From Candidatus Parcubacteria bacterium (GTDB lineage: Bacteria; Patescibacteriota; Minisyncoccia; 2-02-FULL-40-12; GWA2-44-9): 8,948 nt of DNA. The first letter of the stretch is position 1. Every line of letters starts with the position of its first letter. The notes under the pieces are model-generated. The model saw only the letters and a list, made by a program, of their open reading frames with translations. It did not search any database and was not told the DNA's origin. Of this stretch, positions 1 to 6,440 are shown in pieces. Made by a program: the position numbers and the translations under genes. The stretch is from NCBI GenBank assembly GCA_019662005.1, contig JAIFWG010000022.1, positions 1 through 8,948 on the forward strand, read 5' to 3'.

Positions 1-2917
1 CGCCAAGTGGCTGCTGAGTAATCAATGAGTAAGGCCCGATTGATCTCATGTGAAGCTTGTCTTCAACCATGTGAATCAATTTCATAAAGTAAGTCATACC
101 GACGTGAGCTGGTTTTGCATAAGGCAAACCAGTTTTTCCATCATAGAGCTGCTGACGGCCATCAACTGGGAATCCAGCTTTCTTGAGCTCTTCCATAATA
201 GCTTCCTCGGTTGGCCCAGCCATAGATAGGGTAGCTGCTTTGTAACCAAGCTTCTTTGCAGCGATACCTAAGTGAGATTCTAAAATTTGACCAATGTTCA
301 TACGCGAGATAACACCAAGTGGTGAGAGAACAATATCTACCGGAGTTCCATCAGCCAAGAAAGGCATATCTGCTTCAGGAAGAATAACGGAAATAACACC
401 TTTATTTCCATGTCGTCCAGCAAGCTTGTCGCCTACTTGAATTTTTCGGAGTTGAGCAACAGAGACTTCGATGCGTTTGATTACACCTACATCCAACTTA
501 TCGCCCTCTTCTCGAGAAAATGTTTTAACACCTACGACACGTCCTTGTTTGCCATAATCTAATCGGAGAGAAGAATCTTTTACATCGCGAGACTTTTCAC
601 CAAAGATTGCTCTTAATAATCTTTCTTCGGCGGTAAGATCTGATTCACCCTTAGGAGAGATTTTACCAACCAAGATATCTTGTGAGTGAACCTCGGCACC
701 AACTCGAACTACTCCATCAGGATCAAGATCGTTTAGTCGTTCAGCGGCAACGTTTGGAATATCATAGGTAGTTAACTCTGGCCCAAGCTTTGTTTCTCGA
801 ACATCAATTGGATAATCAACGATATGAATAGATGACAATACATCTTCTTTAACCAATCGTTCAGACAAAACGATAGCATCTTCAAAGTTTGCACCTTCAA
901 ATGACATATAAGCCACGAGTAAGTTTCGGCCAAGAGCCAATTCTCCTCCTTCGGTTGAAGGTCCGTCGGCAAGGACTTCTCCTTTTTTAACTTTCTGACC
1001 TTTGGTAACTAACGGTCGTTGGTTTAAGCTAGTAAATTTGTTAGAACGTCGGAATTTTAGAAGTTTAAAGGCGTGTTCCTTTCCTTTGTCGGTTTCAAGT
1101 AAGATCTGAGAAGAATCAACCTTGGTGATTGTTCCGGATTCAGGAGCGATAACAACCATACCTGAGTCACGAGCAATCTTTTCTTCCATGCCGGTGGCAA
1201 CATAAGGAGCCTCAGGTTTAATCAAAGGTACGGCTTGTTTTTGCATGTTAGAACCCATGAGCGCTCGGTTTGCGTCATCGTTTTCTAAGAATGGAATAAG
1301 TGAAGTTGCGGCTGAGAACTGCTGACGAGGAGATACGTCTATATAATCTACTTGATCAGGCGTAACGATTCCTGGTTCACCTTTAATGCGAGCTGGAATT
1401 TTCTCATCAACGAATTTGCCGTTCTTATCAGTTTTAGCGCCGGCTTGAGCAATGATGTAGCGCTCTTCTTCGGTTGCATCCATGTACTTAACTTCTTCAG
1501 TAATTTTACTGTTTGTAACTTTAACGTATGGCGTAAGAATAAAACCAAGGGGAGAAATCTTTGAATATAAAGCCAAGTGGTTAACCAAACCAATGTTAGC
1601 ACCTTCAGGAGTAGTAACGGGACAGATGCGGCCATAGTGAGATGGGTGAACGTCTCTAACTTCAAAACTTGCTCGTTCGCGGGACAAACCTCCAGGCCCT
1701 AATGCCGATAGACGACGTTTGTGTTCAAGTTCAGACAATGGATTTTCTTGGTCCATGAACTGAGACAACTGACCAGAAGCAAAGAATTCTTTTAAGGCGG
1801 CTACGAATGGCCGGGAGTTTATAAGCTGCGATGGAAGCACGGTTGCGACATCTGAAGTAGACATTCGGTCTTTAATAATACGTTCCATTCGCGCAAAAGC
1901 GATTCTTAAACGATCCTGAAGCAATTCTCCAAGAGTCTTAACACGGCGATTACCTAAATGGTCAATGTTATCTGGCTCGCCAGATGGATCGTTGTTTAAT
2001 CGAATAATTTCTTTAAGTATTAAAATAACATCTTCGAGTCTTAAAACTCGGTTCTTTGGTTCTTCGTAATCAATTTCTTGGTTGAACCGCTTATTCATTC
2101 GGAAGCGGCCAACCTTGGAGAGGTCATATCTAGCAGGATTGGTGAATAGATTCATTACCATCTGACGAGCATTGTCAGGAGTGGCTGGATCACCTGGTCG
2201 GATTCTCTTATATAACTCAATAAATCCTTCATCTTCGTTTGATGATGGATCTTGAAGAATCGTGGCCATGATGTACTTCATGTTTGGATCTGTATCCACA
2301 TCCTCAAAAGTCTTTTTTATATCTTCATCTTTAGGGAGGCCTAGAGCACGCAATAAAGCACTGGCCGCTACTTTTCGTTTGCGATCAATACGAACAGAAA
2401 TAACGCCATTATATTCAGTTTCGAACTCCAACCAAGCACCTCTTGATGGGATTAATTTGGCACCGAAAAACCGCTTGTAGCGGCTTGAACGTGATAACGA
2501 GAAAAACGCACCTGGGCTTCGAATAAGTTGAGAAATGACAACACGTTCGACGCCATTAATAACAAAAGTGCCTCGAGGAGTCATCAATGGAAAATCTGCA
2601 ATGAAAAGCTCCTGGTCTCGGCTTTGACCAGTCTTCTTATTCTTTAAATTAATTTTTACTTTGAGCGGCGCTTCGTAAGTAGTATTTTTCTCTACCGCAG
2701 TGCGCTCATCGTATTTTGGCTCGTCTAACTTATAGTCGACAAAGTGTAATTCGAGTTCTTTGCCAGTCCAGTCTTCAATAGGAGAAACTTCTTTTAATAG
2801 CTCCTTTAATCCGATATCAAGAAACCACTTATTTGAGTCGAGTTGAACCTGTACTAGGTTCGGTGCCTCAAATTGGTCGATGTCGAACTTGGAAAAAATT
2901 TTACGCCCCTTATTCAT
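1..2917 (-). CDS. rpoB: DNA-directed RNA polymerase subunit beta, 3' end cut off by the window
   Basis: Beta subunit of the core RNA polymerase; with beta' it forms the active-site cleft. The frame is open for 972 codons from ATG at 2917 and leaves the window while reading TQQPLGG, so roughly the last 100 residues are missing. Visible landmarks: the rifampicin pocket (QLSQFMDQENPLSE then HKRRLSALGPGG, residues about 383-410) with D389, H399 and S404 matching E. coli D516, H526 and S531; FEVRDVHPSHYGRICPVTTPEG; IPFLENDDANRALMGSNM; VGDKLAGRHGNKG with the two active-site lysines; and GTPVDIVLSPLGV.SRMNIGQ near the end. The constant offset of 127 from E. coli numbering at the rifampicin cluster means the N-terminal half is compact and lacks some lineage inserts. 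No internal stop or frameshift was found: frame is the same at 1669 and at position 4. An in-frame TAA at 2933-2935 and no other start before it fix the ATG. No Shine-Dalgarno sequence precedes it. Wild-type pocket residues predict rifampicin sensitivity (inference). Confidence 0.98.
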   Translation of the reverse strand, partial: MNKGRKIFSKFDIDQFEAPNLVQVQLDSNKWFLDIGLKELLKEVSPIEDWTGKELELHFVDYKLDEPKYDERTAVEKNTTYEAPLKVKINLKNKKTGQSRDQELFIADFPLMTPRGTFVINGVERVVISQLIRSPGAFFSLSRSSRYKRFFGAKLIPSRGAWLEFETEYNGVISVRIDRKRKVAASALLRALGLPKDEDIKKTFEDVDTDPNMKYIMATILQDPSSNEDEGFIELYKRIRPGDPATPDNARQMVMNLFTNPARYDLSKVGRFRMNKRFNQEIDYEEPKNRVLRLEDVILILKEIIRLNNDPSGEPDNIDHLGNRRVKTLGELLQDRLRIAFARMERIIKDRMSTSDVATVLPSQLINSRPFVAALKEFFASGQLSQFMDQENPLSELEHKRRLSALGPGGLSRERASFEVRDVHPSHYGRICPVTTPEGANIGLVNHLALYSKISPLGFILTPYVKVTNSKITEEVKYMDATEEERYIIAQAGAKTDKNGKFVDEKIPARIKGEPGIVTPDQVDYIDVSPRQQFSAATSLIPFLENDDANRALMGSNMQKQAVPLIKPEAPYVATGMEEKIARDSGMVVIAPESGTITKVDSSQILLETDKGKEHAFKLLKFRRSNKFTSLNQRPLVTKGQKVKKGEVLADGPSTEGGELALGRNLLVAYMSFEGANFEDAIVLSERLVKEDVLSSIHIVDYPIDVRETKLGPELTTYDIPNVAAERLNDLDPDGVVRVGAEVHSQDILVGKISPKGESDLTAEERLLRAIFGEKSRDVKDSSLRLDYGKQGRVVGVKTFSREEGDKLDVGVIKRIEVSVAQLRKIQVGDKLAGRHGNKGVISVILPEADMPFLADGTPVDIVLSPLGVISRMNIGQILESHLGIAAKKLGYKAATLSMAGPTEEAIMEELKKAGFPVDGRQQLYDGKTGLPYAKPAHVGMTYFMKLIHMVEDKLHMRSIGPYSLITQQPLG

Positions 2918-2972
2918 AGTGAATAATGTTGGTTAAAATTGATAATGGGTTACCGAAGGTGAATAAAGACAC
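2910..2972 (-). CDS. possible 20-aa leader peptide overlapping the rpoB start
   Basis: A GTG-started reading frame (MSLFTFGNPLSIL...) of 20 codons ends in a TAA that overlaps the rpoB ATG as ATGAATAA, an 8-nt overlap. A purine-rich AGGAGAAGGAG at 2986-2976 lies directly upstream, giving a Shine-Dalgarno spacing of 3 or 9 nt depending on the half used. rpoB has no ribosome binding site of its own, so ribosomes terminating here could reinitiate on rpoB. The same type of 8-nt overlap (ATGGATAA) joins rodA to the next gene in this window. No homology is recognised, and a frame this short can occur by chance, so this is a hypothesis. Confidence 0.25.
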   Translation of the reverse strand: MSLFTFGNPLSILTNIIHYE

Positions 2973-2994
2973 GCACTCCTTCTCCTGTCGTGCG
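2972..2994 (-). promoter_or_regulatory. small hairpin displaying a Shine-Dalgarno-like loop in the rpoB leader
   Basis: On the minus strand CGCAC (2994-2990) pairs with GTGCG (2976-2972), leaving a 13-nt purine-rich loop with AGGAGAAGGA. The 3' arm contains the GTG start of the candidate leader peptide. The stem is only 5 bp, so it is weak evidence alone, but it repeats the layout of the larger hairpin at 3059-3097: ribosome-binding sequence in the loop, start codon in the 3' arm. Confidence 0.3.
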
Positions 2995-3010
2995 GACGGA
3001 TATGGTTTCT

Positions 3011-3038
3011 ATGCTATGTGCGAAATACTACAAGACAA
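3011..3038 (-). promoter_or_regulatory. weak candidate promoter for rpoB
   Basis: TTGTCT (3038-3033) and TAGCAT (3016-3011) are 16 nt apart. Each matches the sigma-70 consensus at four of six positions. Transcription would begin near 3004 and give a leader of about 87 nt containing the 20-codon frame before rpoB. Matches this weak are common in AT-rich DNA, and read-through from the upstream operon is an alternative. Confidence 0.2.
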
Positions 3039-3066
3039 TTGCCTCGGGGGATTTTAGAATCTTCAA
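3028..3066 (-). CDS. possible 12-aa leader peptide with an ideal Shine-Dalgarno sequence
   Basis: TTG at 3066 follows the strong ribosome-binding sequence AAGGAGGT (3079-3072) at about the ideal distance, and opens a 12-codon frame (MKILKSPEAIVL) ending in TAG. The start codon is inside the 3' arm of a perfect 10-bp stem while the Shine-Dalgarno sequence is in its loop. An alternative frame from an ATG at 3082 (22 codons, MKEVGIEDSKIPRG...) uses the same region but has no site in front. Neither resembles a known protein. The Shine-Dalgarno sequence is the best in the whole protein block, which is why it is listed. Confidence 0.2.
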   Translation of the reverse strand: MKILKSPEAIVL

Positions 3067-3097
3067 TGCCTACCTCCTTCATGTAACCATTGAAGAT
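3059..3097 (-). promoter_or_regulatory. 10-bp perfect hairpin with a Shine-Dalgarno loop between the rodA operon and rpoB
   Basis: ATCTTCAATG and CATTGAAGAT pair perfectly around a 19-nt loop that carries GAAGGAGGT. No T-run follows (next bases TCTAAAATCCCC), so it is not a standard intrinsic terminator. It could be a translational control element, an RNA-stability element at the 3' end of the upstream operon, or a binding site for the 16S 3' end. The hairpin is directly visible; its function is inferred. Confidence 0.45.
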
Positions 3098-3125
3098 CCT
3101 ACAATACCTACTAAAACCCTAGATA

Positions 3126-3392
3126 TTACCTACATTCCAGTGCCGCTTTCACCGAACTGGCAATGTGGTACGCAACGCTTGATTCTGCCACGAATCCTGC
3201 TATGTTGACCTTTTTTAAAGACGATGTTTCTATTCTATTCTTTTTTAAAATTTTGTCAATAGAAGTTACCAACATCGTATCAAAATGAATGTCAAGTGGA
3301 AAAGCCAAGGTGTCCAAAACCGCTTCCCCTTTTGCAAGCTCCAGCTCGCATTCTACCTTGTTTTTGAGATGTATCGTAAGTATATTATCCAT
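3126..3392 (-). CDS. short TsaB-like (N-terminal half only) protein, 88 aa
   Basis: The protein starts MDNILTIHL and has the look of the first part of TsaB, the non-catalytic partner of TsaD in making threonylcarbamoyl-adenosine (t6A) in tRNA: a beta-rich start, then TSIDKILKKNRIETSSLKKVNIAGFVAESSVAYHIASSVKAAL, which lines up in layout with ...LLPLIDELLKEAGLTLKDIDAIAVGIGPGSFTGLRIG.... TsaB is normally about 220-230 aa, so more than half is absent, and the GPGSFTxLR signature has become AGFVAESSVAYHI. It could be a divergent dimerisation partner or a remnant. The start at 3392 is preferred because it overlaps the rodA stop by 8 nt (ATGGATAA); an upstream ATG at 3425 would overlap rodA by 41 nt. 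No Shine-Dalgarno sequence is seen, which fits coupling to rodA. The family call is from pattern memory only. Confidence 0.55.
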   Translation of the reverse strand: MDNILTIHLKNKVECELELAKGEAVLDTLAFPLDIHFDTMLVTSIDKILKKNRIETSSLKKVNIAGFVAESSVAYHIASSVKAALECR

Positions 3393-4473
3393 ATCGTTTA
3401 ATGCTTTGAACCACACCAAGACCAATCATTAGTGATATAAGATTGCTGCCTCCGTAACTAAGGAATGGGAATGGAATTCCGGTTACAGGCATAATACCAA
3501 TATTAACTCCTGCCCCAATAACCATGTGGGTAAATATCAGGATCCCAATTCCCAAGCAAAAAAGTTTACCAAAATTAGACATAGCGAAGCGGCCGACCCG
3601 AAGCACTCGTGAAACTAATAAAAATAATACTCCAACCACGGCAGCGACTCCAACCACACCAAATTGGTCTGCTGTGGCTGCAAAAACAAAATCATTGTGA
3701 GATTCCGGCAAAAAACCCATCGAAGCTTGGGAGCCCTTGCCCCAGCCGTTTCCAAACCAATACCCAGAGCCAATCGCCACTTTAGATTGAATTAAGTTAT
3801 AGCCCGCTCCATGAGGATCGTTGTAAGGATTCAAGAAAGAAGTAATGCGCACTTTTTGATAGGGCTTTAATACAAGCATCCAACCCATCACGCCCACAAT
3901 AATACCGCCAATCAAAAGCAAAAATAAGTGTCGGACTGTAATTCCAGCACCCAGTAACATACCAAGCCAGATTACTAAGATAATTATGGCTGAGCCTAAG
4001 TCTGGTTGAATCAATACAATTCCCATTGGGATAGCCGCGTAGACACCCGAAATTATAATATGGCGAAAATTACCGATATGAATATGGCGCTGAGAAAAGT
4101 ATTTGGCCATAATTACAATCAAAACAAGCTTTACTACCTCGGCCGGTTCAATAGTCAGACTCCCAATAACGATCCAAGAACGTACGCCCCGGATTGCTGG
4201 AAACAAAAATGGCATCATCAGAAAGCCCAGAGAAAGTATATAACCTATTAATACTGGTAAGGAATAATTTTTTAGGTATAAATAATTAAAAAACGAAAAC
4301 CCCACCATAACTAATAGTCCCGAGAGAGCGAAAATTATCTGCTTAGTAAAAAATGGGCCTTGGTTGCCTGAAATACCATAGATATTAAAAATACTGAATA
4401 AACATAATGCAACTACAGCAAAGAGTAGCGGGAGATCAATCTCGCGAAGATATTTACGGATAGTTCTTTTCAT
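3385..4473 (-). CDS. rodA: SEDS-family peptidoglycan glycosyltransferase, RodA/FtsW type
   Basis: Polytopic membrane enzyme of 362 aa that polymerises lipid II into glycan strands, normally paired with a class B penicillin-binding protein. Length matches E. coli RodA (370 aa). Motifs in order: a first membrane segment near residue 14; GVRSWI at 96-101; TIEPAEVVKL at 107-116, equivalent to the family QPSExxK; QPDLGSA at 156-162; GWGKGSQASMGFLPESHNDFVFA at about 243-265 with D261 corresponding to the essential Asp of RodA (E. coli D262); and TGIPFPFLSYGGS at 331-343. About ten hydrophobic segments are visible. The short loops and length favour RodA (elongation) over FtsW, but the two cannot be separated with certainty. 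Its ATG shares one base with the stop of the upstream gene (TAATG) and its stop overlaps the downstream gene by 8 nt. No ribosome binding site lies at a normal distance (GGGAG is 19 nt away), so translation is probably coupled. No PBP2 gene is in the window. Confidence 0.93.
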   Translation of the reverse strand: MKRTIRKYLREIDLPLLFAVVALCLFSIFNIYGISGNQGPFFTKQIIFALSGLLVMVGFSFFNYLYLKNYSLPVLIGYILSLGFLMMPFLFPAIRGVRSWIVIGSLTIEPAEVVKLVLIVIMAKYFSQRHIHIGNFRHIIISGVYAAIPMGIVLIQPDLGSAIIILVIWLGMLLGAGITVRHLFLLLIGGIIVGVMGWMLVLKPYQKVRITSFLNPYNDPHGAGYNLIQSKVAIGSGYWFGNGWGKGSQASMGFLPESHNDFVFAATADQFGVVGVAAVVGVLFLLVSRVLRVGRFAMSNFGKLFCLGIGILIFTHMVIGAGVNIGIMPVTGIPFPFLSYGGSNLISLMIGLGVVQSIKRYG

Positions 4474-5258
4474 TACTGCTGGATAGACTTTACTCCCTGA
4501 GTTCTCAAGAAATTAGAGTTCTCAAAAACATTAGTATTAATTTCGACATCTAGACGACCTGTTACCGGATAGGGCCATGTTACTTTAAAGTATCGTTCAG
4601 TCTGCGAGCGGAAGGTCTGGAAATTGGTCGTGCTAACCGCAACAAGAGCTCCCGAATCATCCAACACTACTACTGCCACCTCGATATTGTCAAAATCGTA
4701 AGGAGAATTATTTATAACCGAGCCCTCAGCTAAACTCATCGGCAAGCCAAGTCCGGAATTTACTCGCTTAATTGTAAATAAGGAATCAAAGCCGCTACCA
4801 TTAACTTTTTGCCAGTTTACCTGACCAGTGTGGAATCCAACACTAGTCAGAGTCCCCTGTGATTTAACAGCTGGCCAAACTAAATATTTTGTTTGGCCTG
4901 GCAGAATAAAGAATTCCCCTGAAATAGTTTGGCTAGAGCTACCTTCCAAATTAAGAGTATAAGGAATTCTGGTGGCGCCGTGCTGGGTGTTTGGATTATA
5001 AACTCTTACCGCAAGATCATAATCGCCTGCTGGTGTTTTCTTAAATTGATTAGATTGAACCTGTAAGCCCACTACTGGTAATGGACAAGCTATGCCACAA
5101 GCCAGAGTACCACAATCAGGGCCTTCTTCTTTTCCGTTTTGGATTCCATCAGAACAAGTTCGAGCAGTATGTAATGACAGAAATAGCCCGACTCCAATGC
5201 CGGTTAATAGTACAACGCCTATGAGTCCAATAAGAATCTGTTTTTGTAGCCGTCCCAT
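4473..5258 (-). CDS. single-pass membrane-anchored extracytoplasmic protein with a cysteine motif and two beta-sandwich-like domains
   Basis: 261 aa. Residues 8-30 are one hydrophobic segment (ILIGLIGVVLLTGIGVGLFL) after a short positive N-terminus, so the rest should face outside. Just past the membrane is C35-SDGIQNGKEEGPDC-C49 with further cysteines at 54 and 58, a motif seen in secreted proteins of candidate phyla and myxobacteria (DGIQN...E...DCGG.C..C). Residues 63-150 and about 160-250 look like two beta-rich domains; the second contains EGSVINNSPYDFDNIEVAVVVLDDSGALVAV, which resembles FxLYD-type domains. No enzyme motif is visible. It is first in the operon and overlaps rodA by one base, so an accessory role in envelope synthesis is a reasonable inference. 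The ATG is chosen because the candidate promoter ends 8 nt before it. The protein family has no name known to me. Confidence 0.88.
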   Translation of the reverse strand: MGRLQKQILIGLIGVVLLTGIGVGLFLSLHTARTCSDGIQNGKEEGPDCGTLACGIACPLPVVGLQVQSNQFKKTPAGDYDLAVRVYNPNTQHGATRIPYTLNLEGSSSQTISGEFFILPGQTKYLVWPAVKSQGTLTSVGFHTGQVNWQKVNGSGFDSLFTIKRVNSGLGLPMSLAEGSVINNSPYDFDNIEVAVVVLDDSGALVAVSTTNFQTFRSQTERYFKVTWPYPVTGRLDVEINTNVFENSNFLRTQGVKSIQQ

Positions 5259-5266
5259 GTACTTTG

Positions 5267-5275
5267 ATTGTATCA
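5267..5275 (-). promoter_or_regulatory. extended -10 promoter for the membrane protein-rodA operon
   Basis: TGATACAAT (TGn plus TACAAT, five of six matches to the -10 consensus) ends 8 nt before the ATG at 5258. No good -35 is present at 17 nt (CTTTTT), which is acceptable for an extended -10 element. Initiation 6-8 nt downstream would place the transcript start at or just before the ATG, giving a leaderless or nearly leaderless mRNA. This fits the absence of a Shine-Dalgarno sequence. Confidence 0.5.
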
Positions 5276-5312
5276 GAATTATTTAAACAAAAAAGGGCTA
5301 TAATTTGCAACC

Positions 5313-5325
5313 AAAAACCCGTTGG
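5313..5325. repeat. left arm of the 13-bp inverted repeat flanking 5S rRNA, ending in a T-run
   Basis: The arm at 5313-5325 (plus strand AAAAACCCGTTGG) pairs perfectly with the arm at 5437-5449. In the RNA it extends 5S helix I, and the transcript then reads TTTTT at 5317-5313. It probably serves both as the pre-5S processing stem and as an intrinsic terminator of the rRNA operon; a second run of six T (5295-5290) follows. Confidence 0.65.
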
Positions 5326-5438
5326 TCTGGCGACTACCTACTTTCGCCGGTAAAACCGACTATCATGGGCCTTGCAAGATTTCACTTCTGAGTTCGGAAT
5401 GGGATCAGGTGGGACACTTACAGTATAGTCACCAAGCC
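5324..5438 (-). rRNA. rrf: 5S ribosomal RNA
   Basis: About 115 nt. Core signatures match 5S directly: GTCCCACCTGATCCCATTCCGAACTCAGAAGTGAAA in two conserved blocks, and a 3' block CGAAAGTAGGTAGTCGCCAG. Helix I pairs GGCTTGGTGAC with GTCGCCAGACC with one mismatch. The ends were set by counting against E. coli 5S (34 nt from the 5' end to CACCTGA). It lies 47 nt downstream of the 23S 3' end on the same strand and is the last RNA of the operon; no tRNA is seen between or after. Confidence 0.97.
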
Positions 5439-5449
5439 AACGGGTTTTT
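5437..5449. repeat. right arm of the inverted repeat flanking 5S rRNA
   Basis: Plus-strand CCAACGGGTTTTT, the exact reverse complement of 5313-5325. It forms the 5' side of the long stem that brings the two ends of 5S together and overlaps the first two bases of the mature RNA as placed here. Confidence 0.65.
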
Positions 5450-5460
5450 AATTAGAAAAC

Positions 5461-5478
5461 TAGTTTTACAAGAAATCA
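5461..5478. repeat. 3' arm of the pre-23S processing stem
   Basis: Plus-strand TAGTTTTACAAGAAATCA is the exact reverse complement of 8920-8937 at the other end of 23S. In the transcript the two arms pair for 18 bp, and a further 7 bp (CAAAGTT with AACTTTG, at 8914-8908 and 5492-5486) continue into the rRNA ends. This is the typical RNase III substrate that releases pre-23S rRNA. Confidence 0.85.
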
Positions 5479-5776
5479 GTCAGGACAAAGTTCAAATTTT
5501 ATGACAATTAGTAGCTCTTGGCTGAGCGCGTCACCGCGCGTACACCTAAGCCCTATCAACCTTGTAGTCTACAAGGAGTCTAAGATATCTGATCTTGGAG
5601 CCCGTTTCGCACTTATATGCTTTCAGTGCTTATCGGAACCGAACATAGCTACCCAGCGCTGCTCTTGGCAGAACAGCTGGTACACCAGAGGTTCGTTCAT
5701 CCCGGTCCTCTCGTACTAGGGACAACCCTCCTCAAATATCAACGCCCACACCAGATATGGACCAACCTGTCTCACG

Positions 5777-6068
5777 CATATAATTCAACTATTACTAGTT
5801 GTATGGACTGTATCATCGTCCCATTGGGACGGTTAACATTCAGTCTCTAAGGGTGCCTTGCGGCTTCCCTCGGTATTGTCCTATAAATACAGGTCTGTCT
5901 ACAACGCATCTCTGCGCCGCTTTGCAACAGCAAAGTATAGGATTCCACCGAAATAAGTTAACTATGCACAATATATTGCTATAGAGTGCCGCCGTGTGTG
6001 ATGTCTTCTTCCTCGGGATTCAAACGGTTAAAAAACCGAATTCCCTTTTTGTTCTCTTCCGTTTTTTA
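5777..6068 (-). ncRNA. group I intron (292 nt, no coding insert) in 23S rRNA domain V
   Basis: It splits the conserved run ACCGT|CGTGAGACAG just after the A-loop, close to the site called L2563 (number approximate). A full group I core can be drawn. Guide: GCGG (5992-5989) pairs with exon CCGU with the required G-U at the splice site (P1), and the adjoining CACG (5996-5993) pairs with 3' exon CGUG (P10). P2 5989-5966 capped by GCAA; P3 GUUAAC 5962-5957 with 5837-5832; P4 CGGU/ACCG (5950-5947, 5874-5871); P5 UCCUAU/AUAGGA (5942-5937, 5884-5879) with A-rich J4/5 and a peripheral domain of about 50 nt; P6 5869-5851 with a GCAA loop; P7 GACUG/CAGUC (about 5845-5841, 5810-5806); P8 5831-5817; P9 5801-5786 with a GUAA loop; last base G at 5777. 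The string GATACAGTCC matches the classical P7/J8/7 signature. There is no homing endonuclease, so present mobility is doubtful. Subgroup not assigned. Confidence 0.9.
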
Positions 6069-6081
6069 ACGGTTTGAACCC
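6015..6081 (-). repeat. inverted repeat spanning the 5' splice site of the intron
   Basis: The arm 6081-6060 (last 13 nt of the 5' exon plus the first 9 nt of the intron) pairs with 6038-6015 inside the intron. The helix is about 20-22 bp with one C-C mismatch and single-base bulges, around a 21-nt loop (6059-6039). It pairs the exon CCGU, including the splice-site U, which would then face A rather than the G that group I splicing needs. It therefore excludes P1. It is visible in the sequence; its effect on splicing is inference. Confidence 0.85.
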
Positions 6082-6440
6082 AGCTCGCGTAGCTTTTTAA
6101 TTGGCGAACAGCCAAACCCTTGGGGCCTTCTTCAGTCCCAGGATAAGCCGAGCCGACATCGAGGTGCCGAACACCGCCGTCGCTGTGAACGCTCGGGCGG
6201 TACTAGCCTGTTATCCCCGGAGTAGCTTTTATCTGTTGATCTTCTCCGCTCCTACGAGCAAGAGTCGGTTCACTAAGTCCTGCTTTCGCATCTGCGCGAC
6301 ACATCCGTCTTGCAGTTAAGCTGGCTTTTGCCTTTACGCTATCGTTCCGATGTCCATCCGGAACTAGCCAACCTTGATGAACTTCTCCATTACTTTTTAG
6401 GAGAAAAGTGCCCCACTTAAACTGCCCGCCAGGCACTGTC

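Noticed and set aside
1348..1665. 105-codon minus-strand frame
   Set aside because: It is a shifted-frame shadow of rpoB over FEVRDVHPSHYGR...; rpoB is intact there.
3059..3097. Intrinsic terminator of the rodA operon
   Set aside because: The stem is AT-rich with a 19-nt loop and no T-run follows, so it is listed as a regulatory hairpin instead.
5777..6068. Homing endonuclease gene inside the intron
   Set aside because: The intron is only 292 nt and every part is used by RNA helices. No LAGLIDADG, GIY-YIG or HNH sequence is seen.
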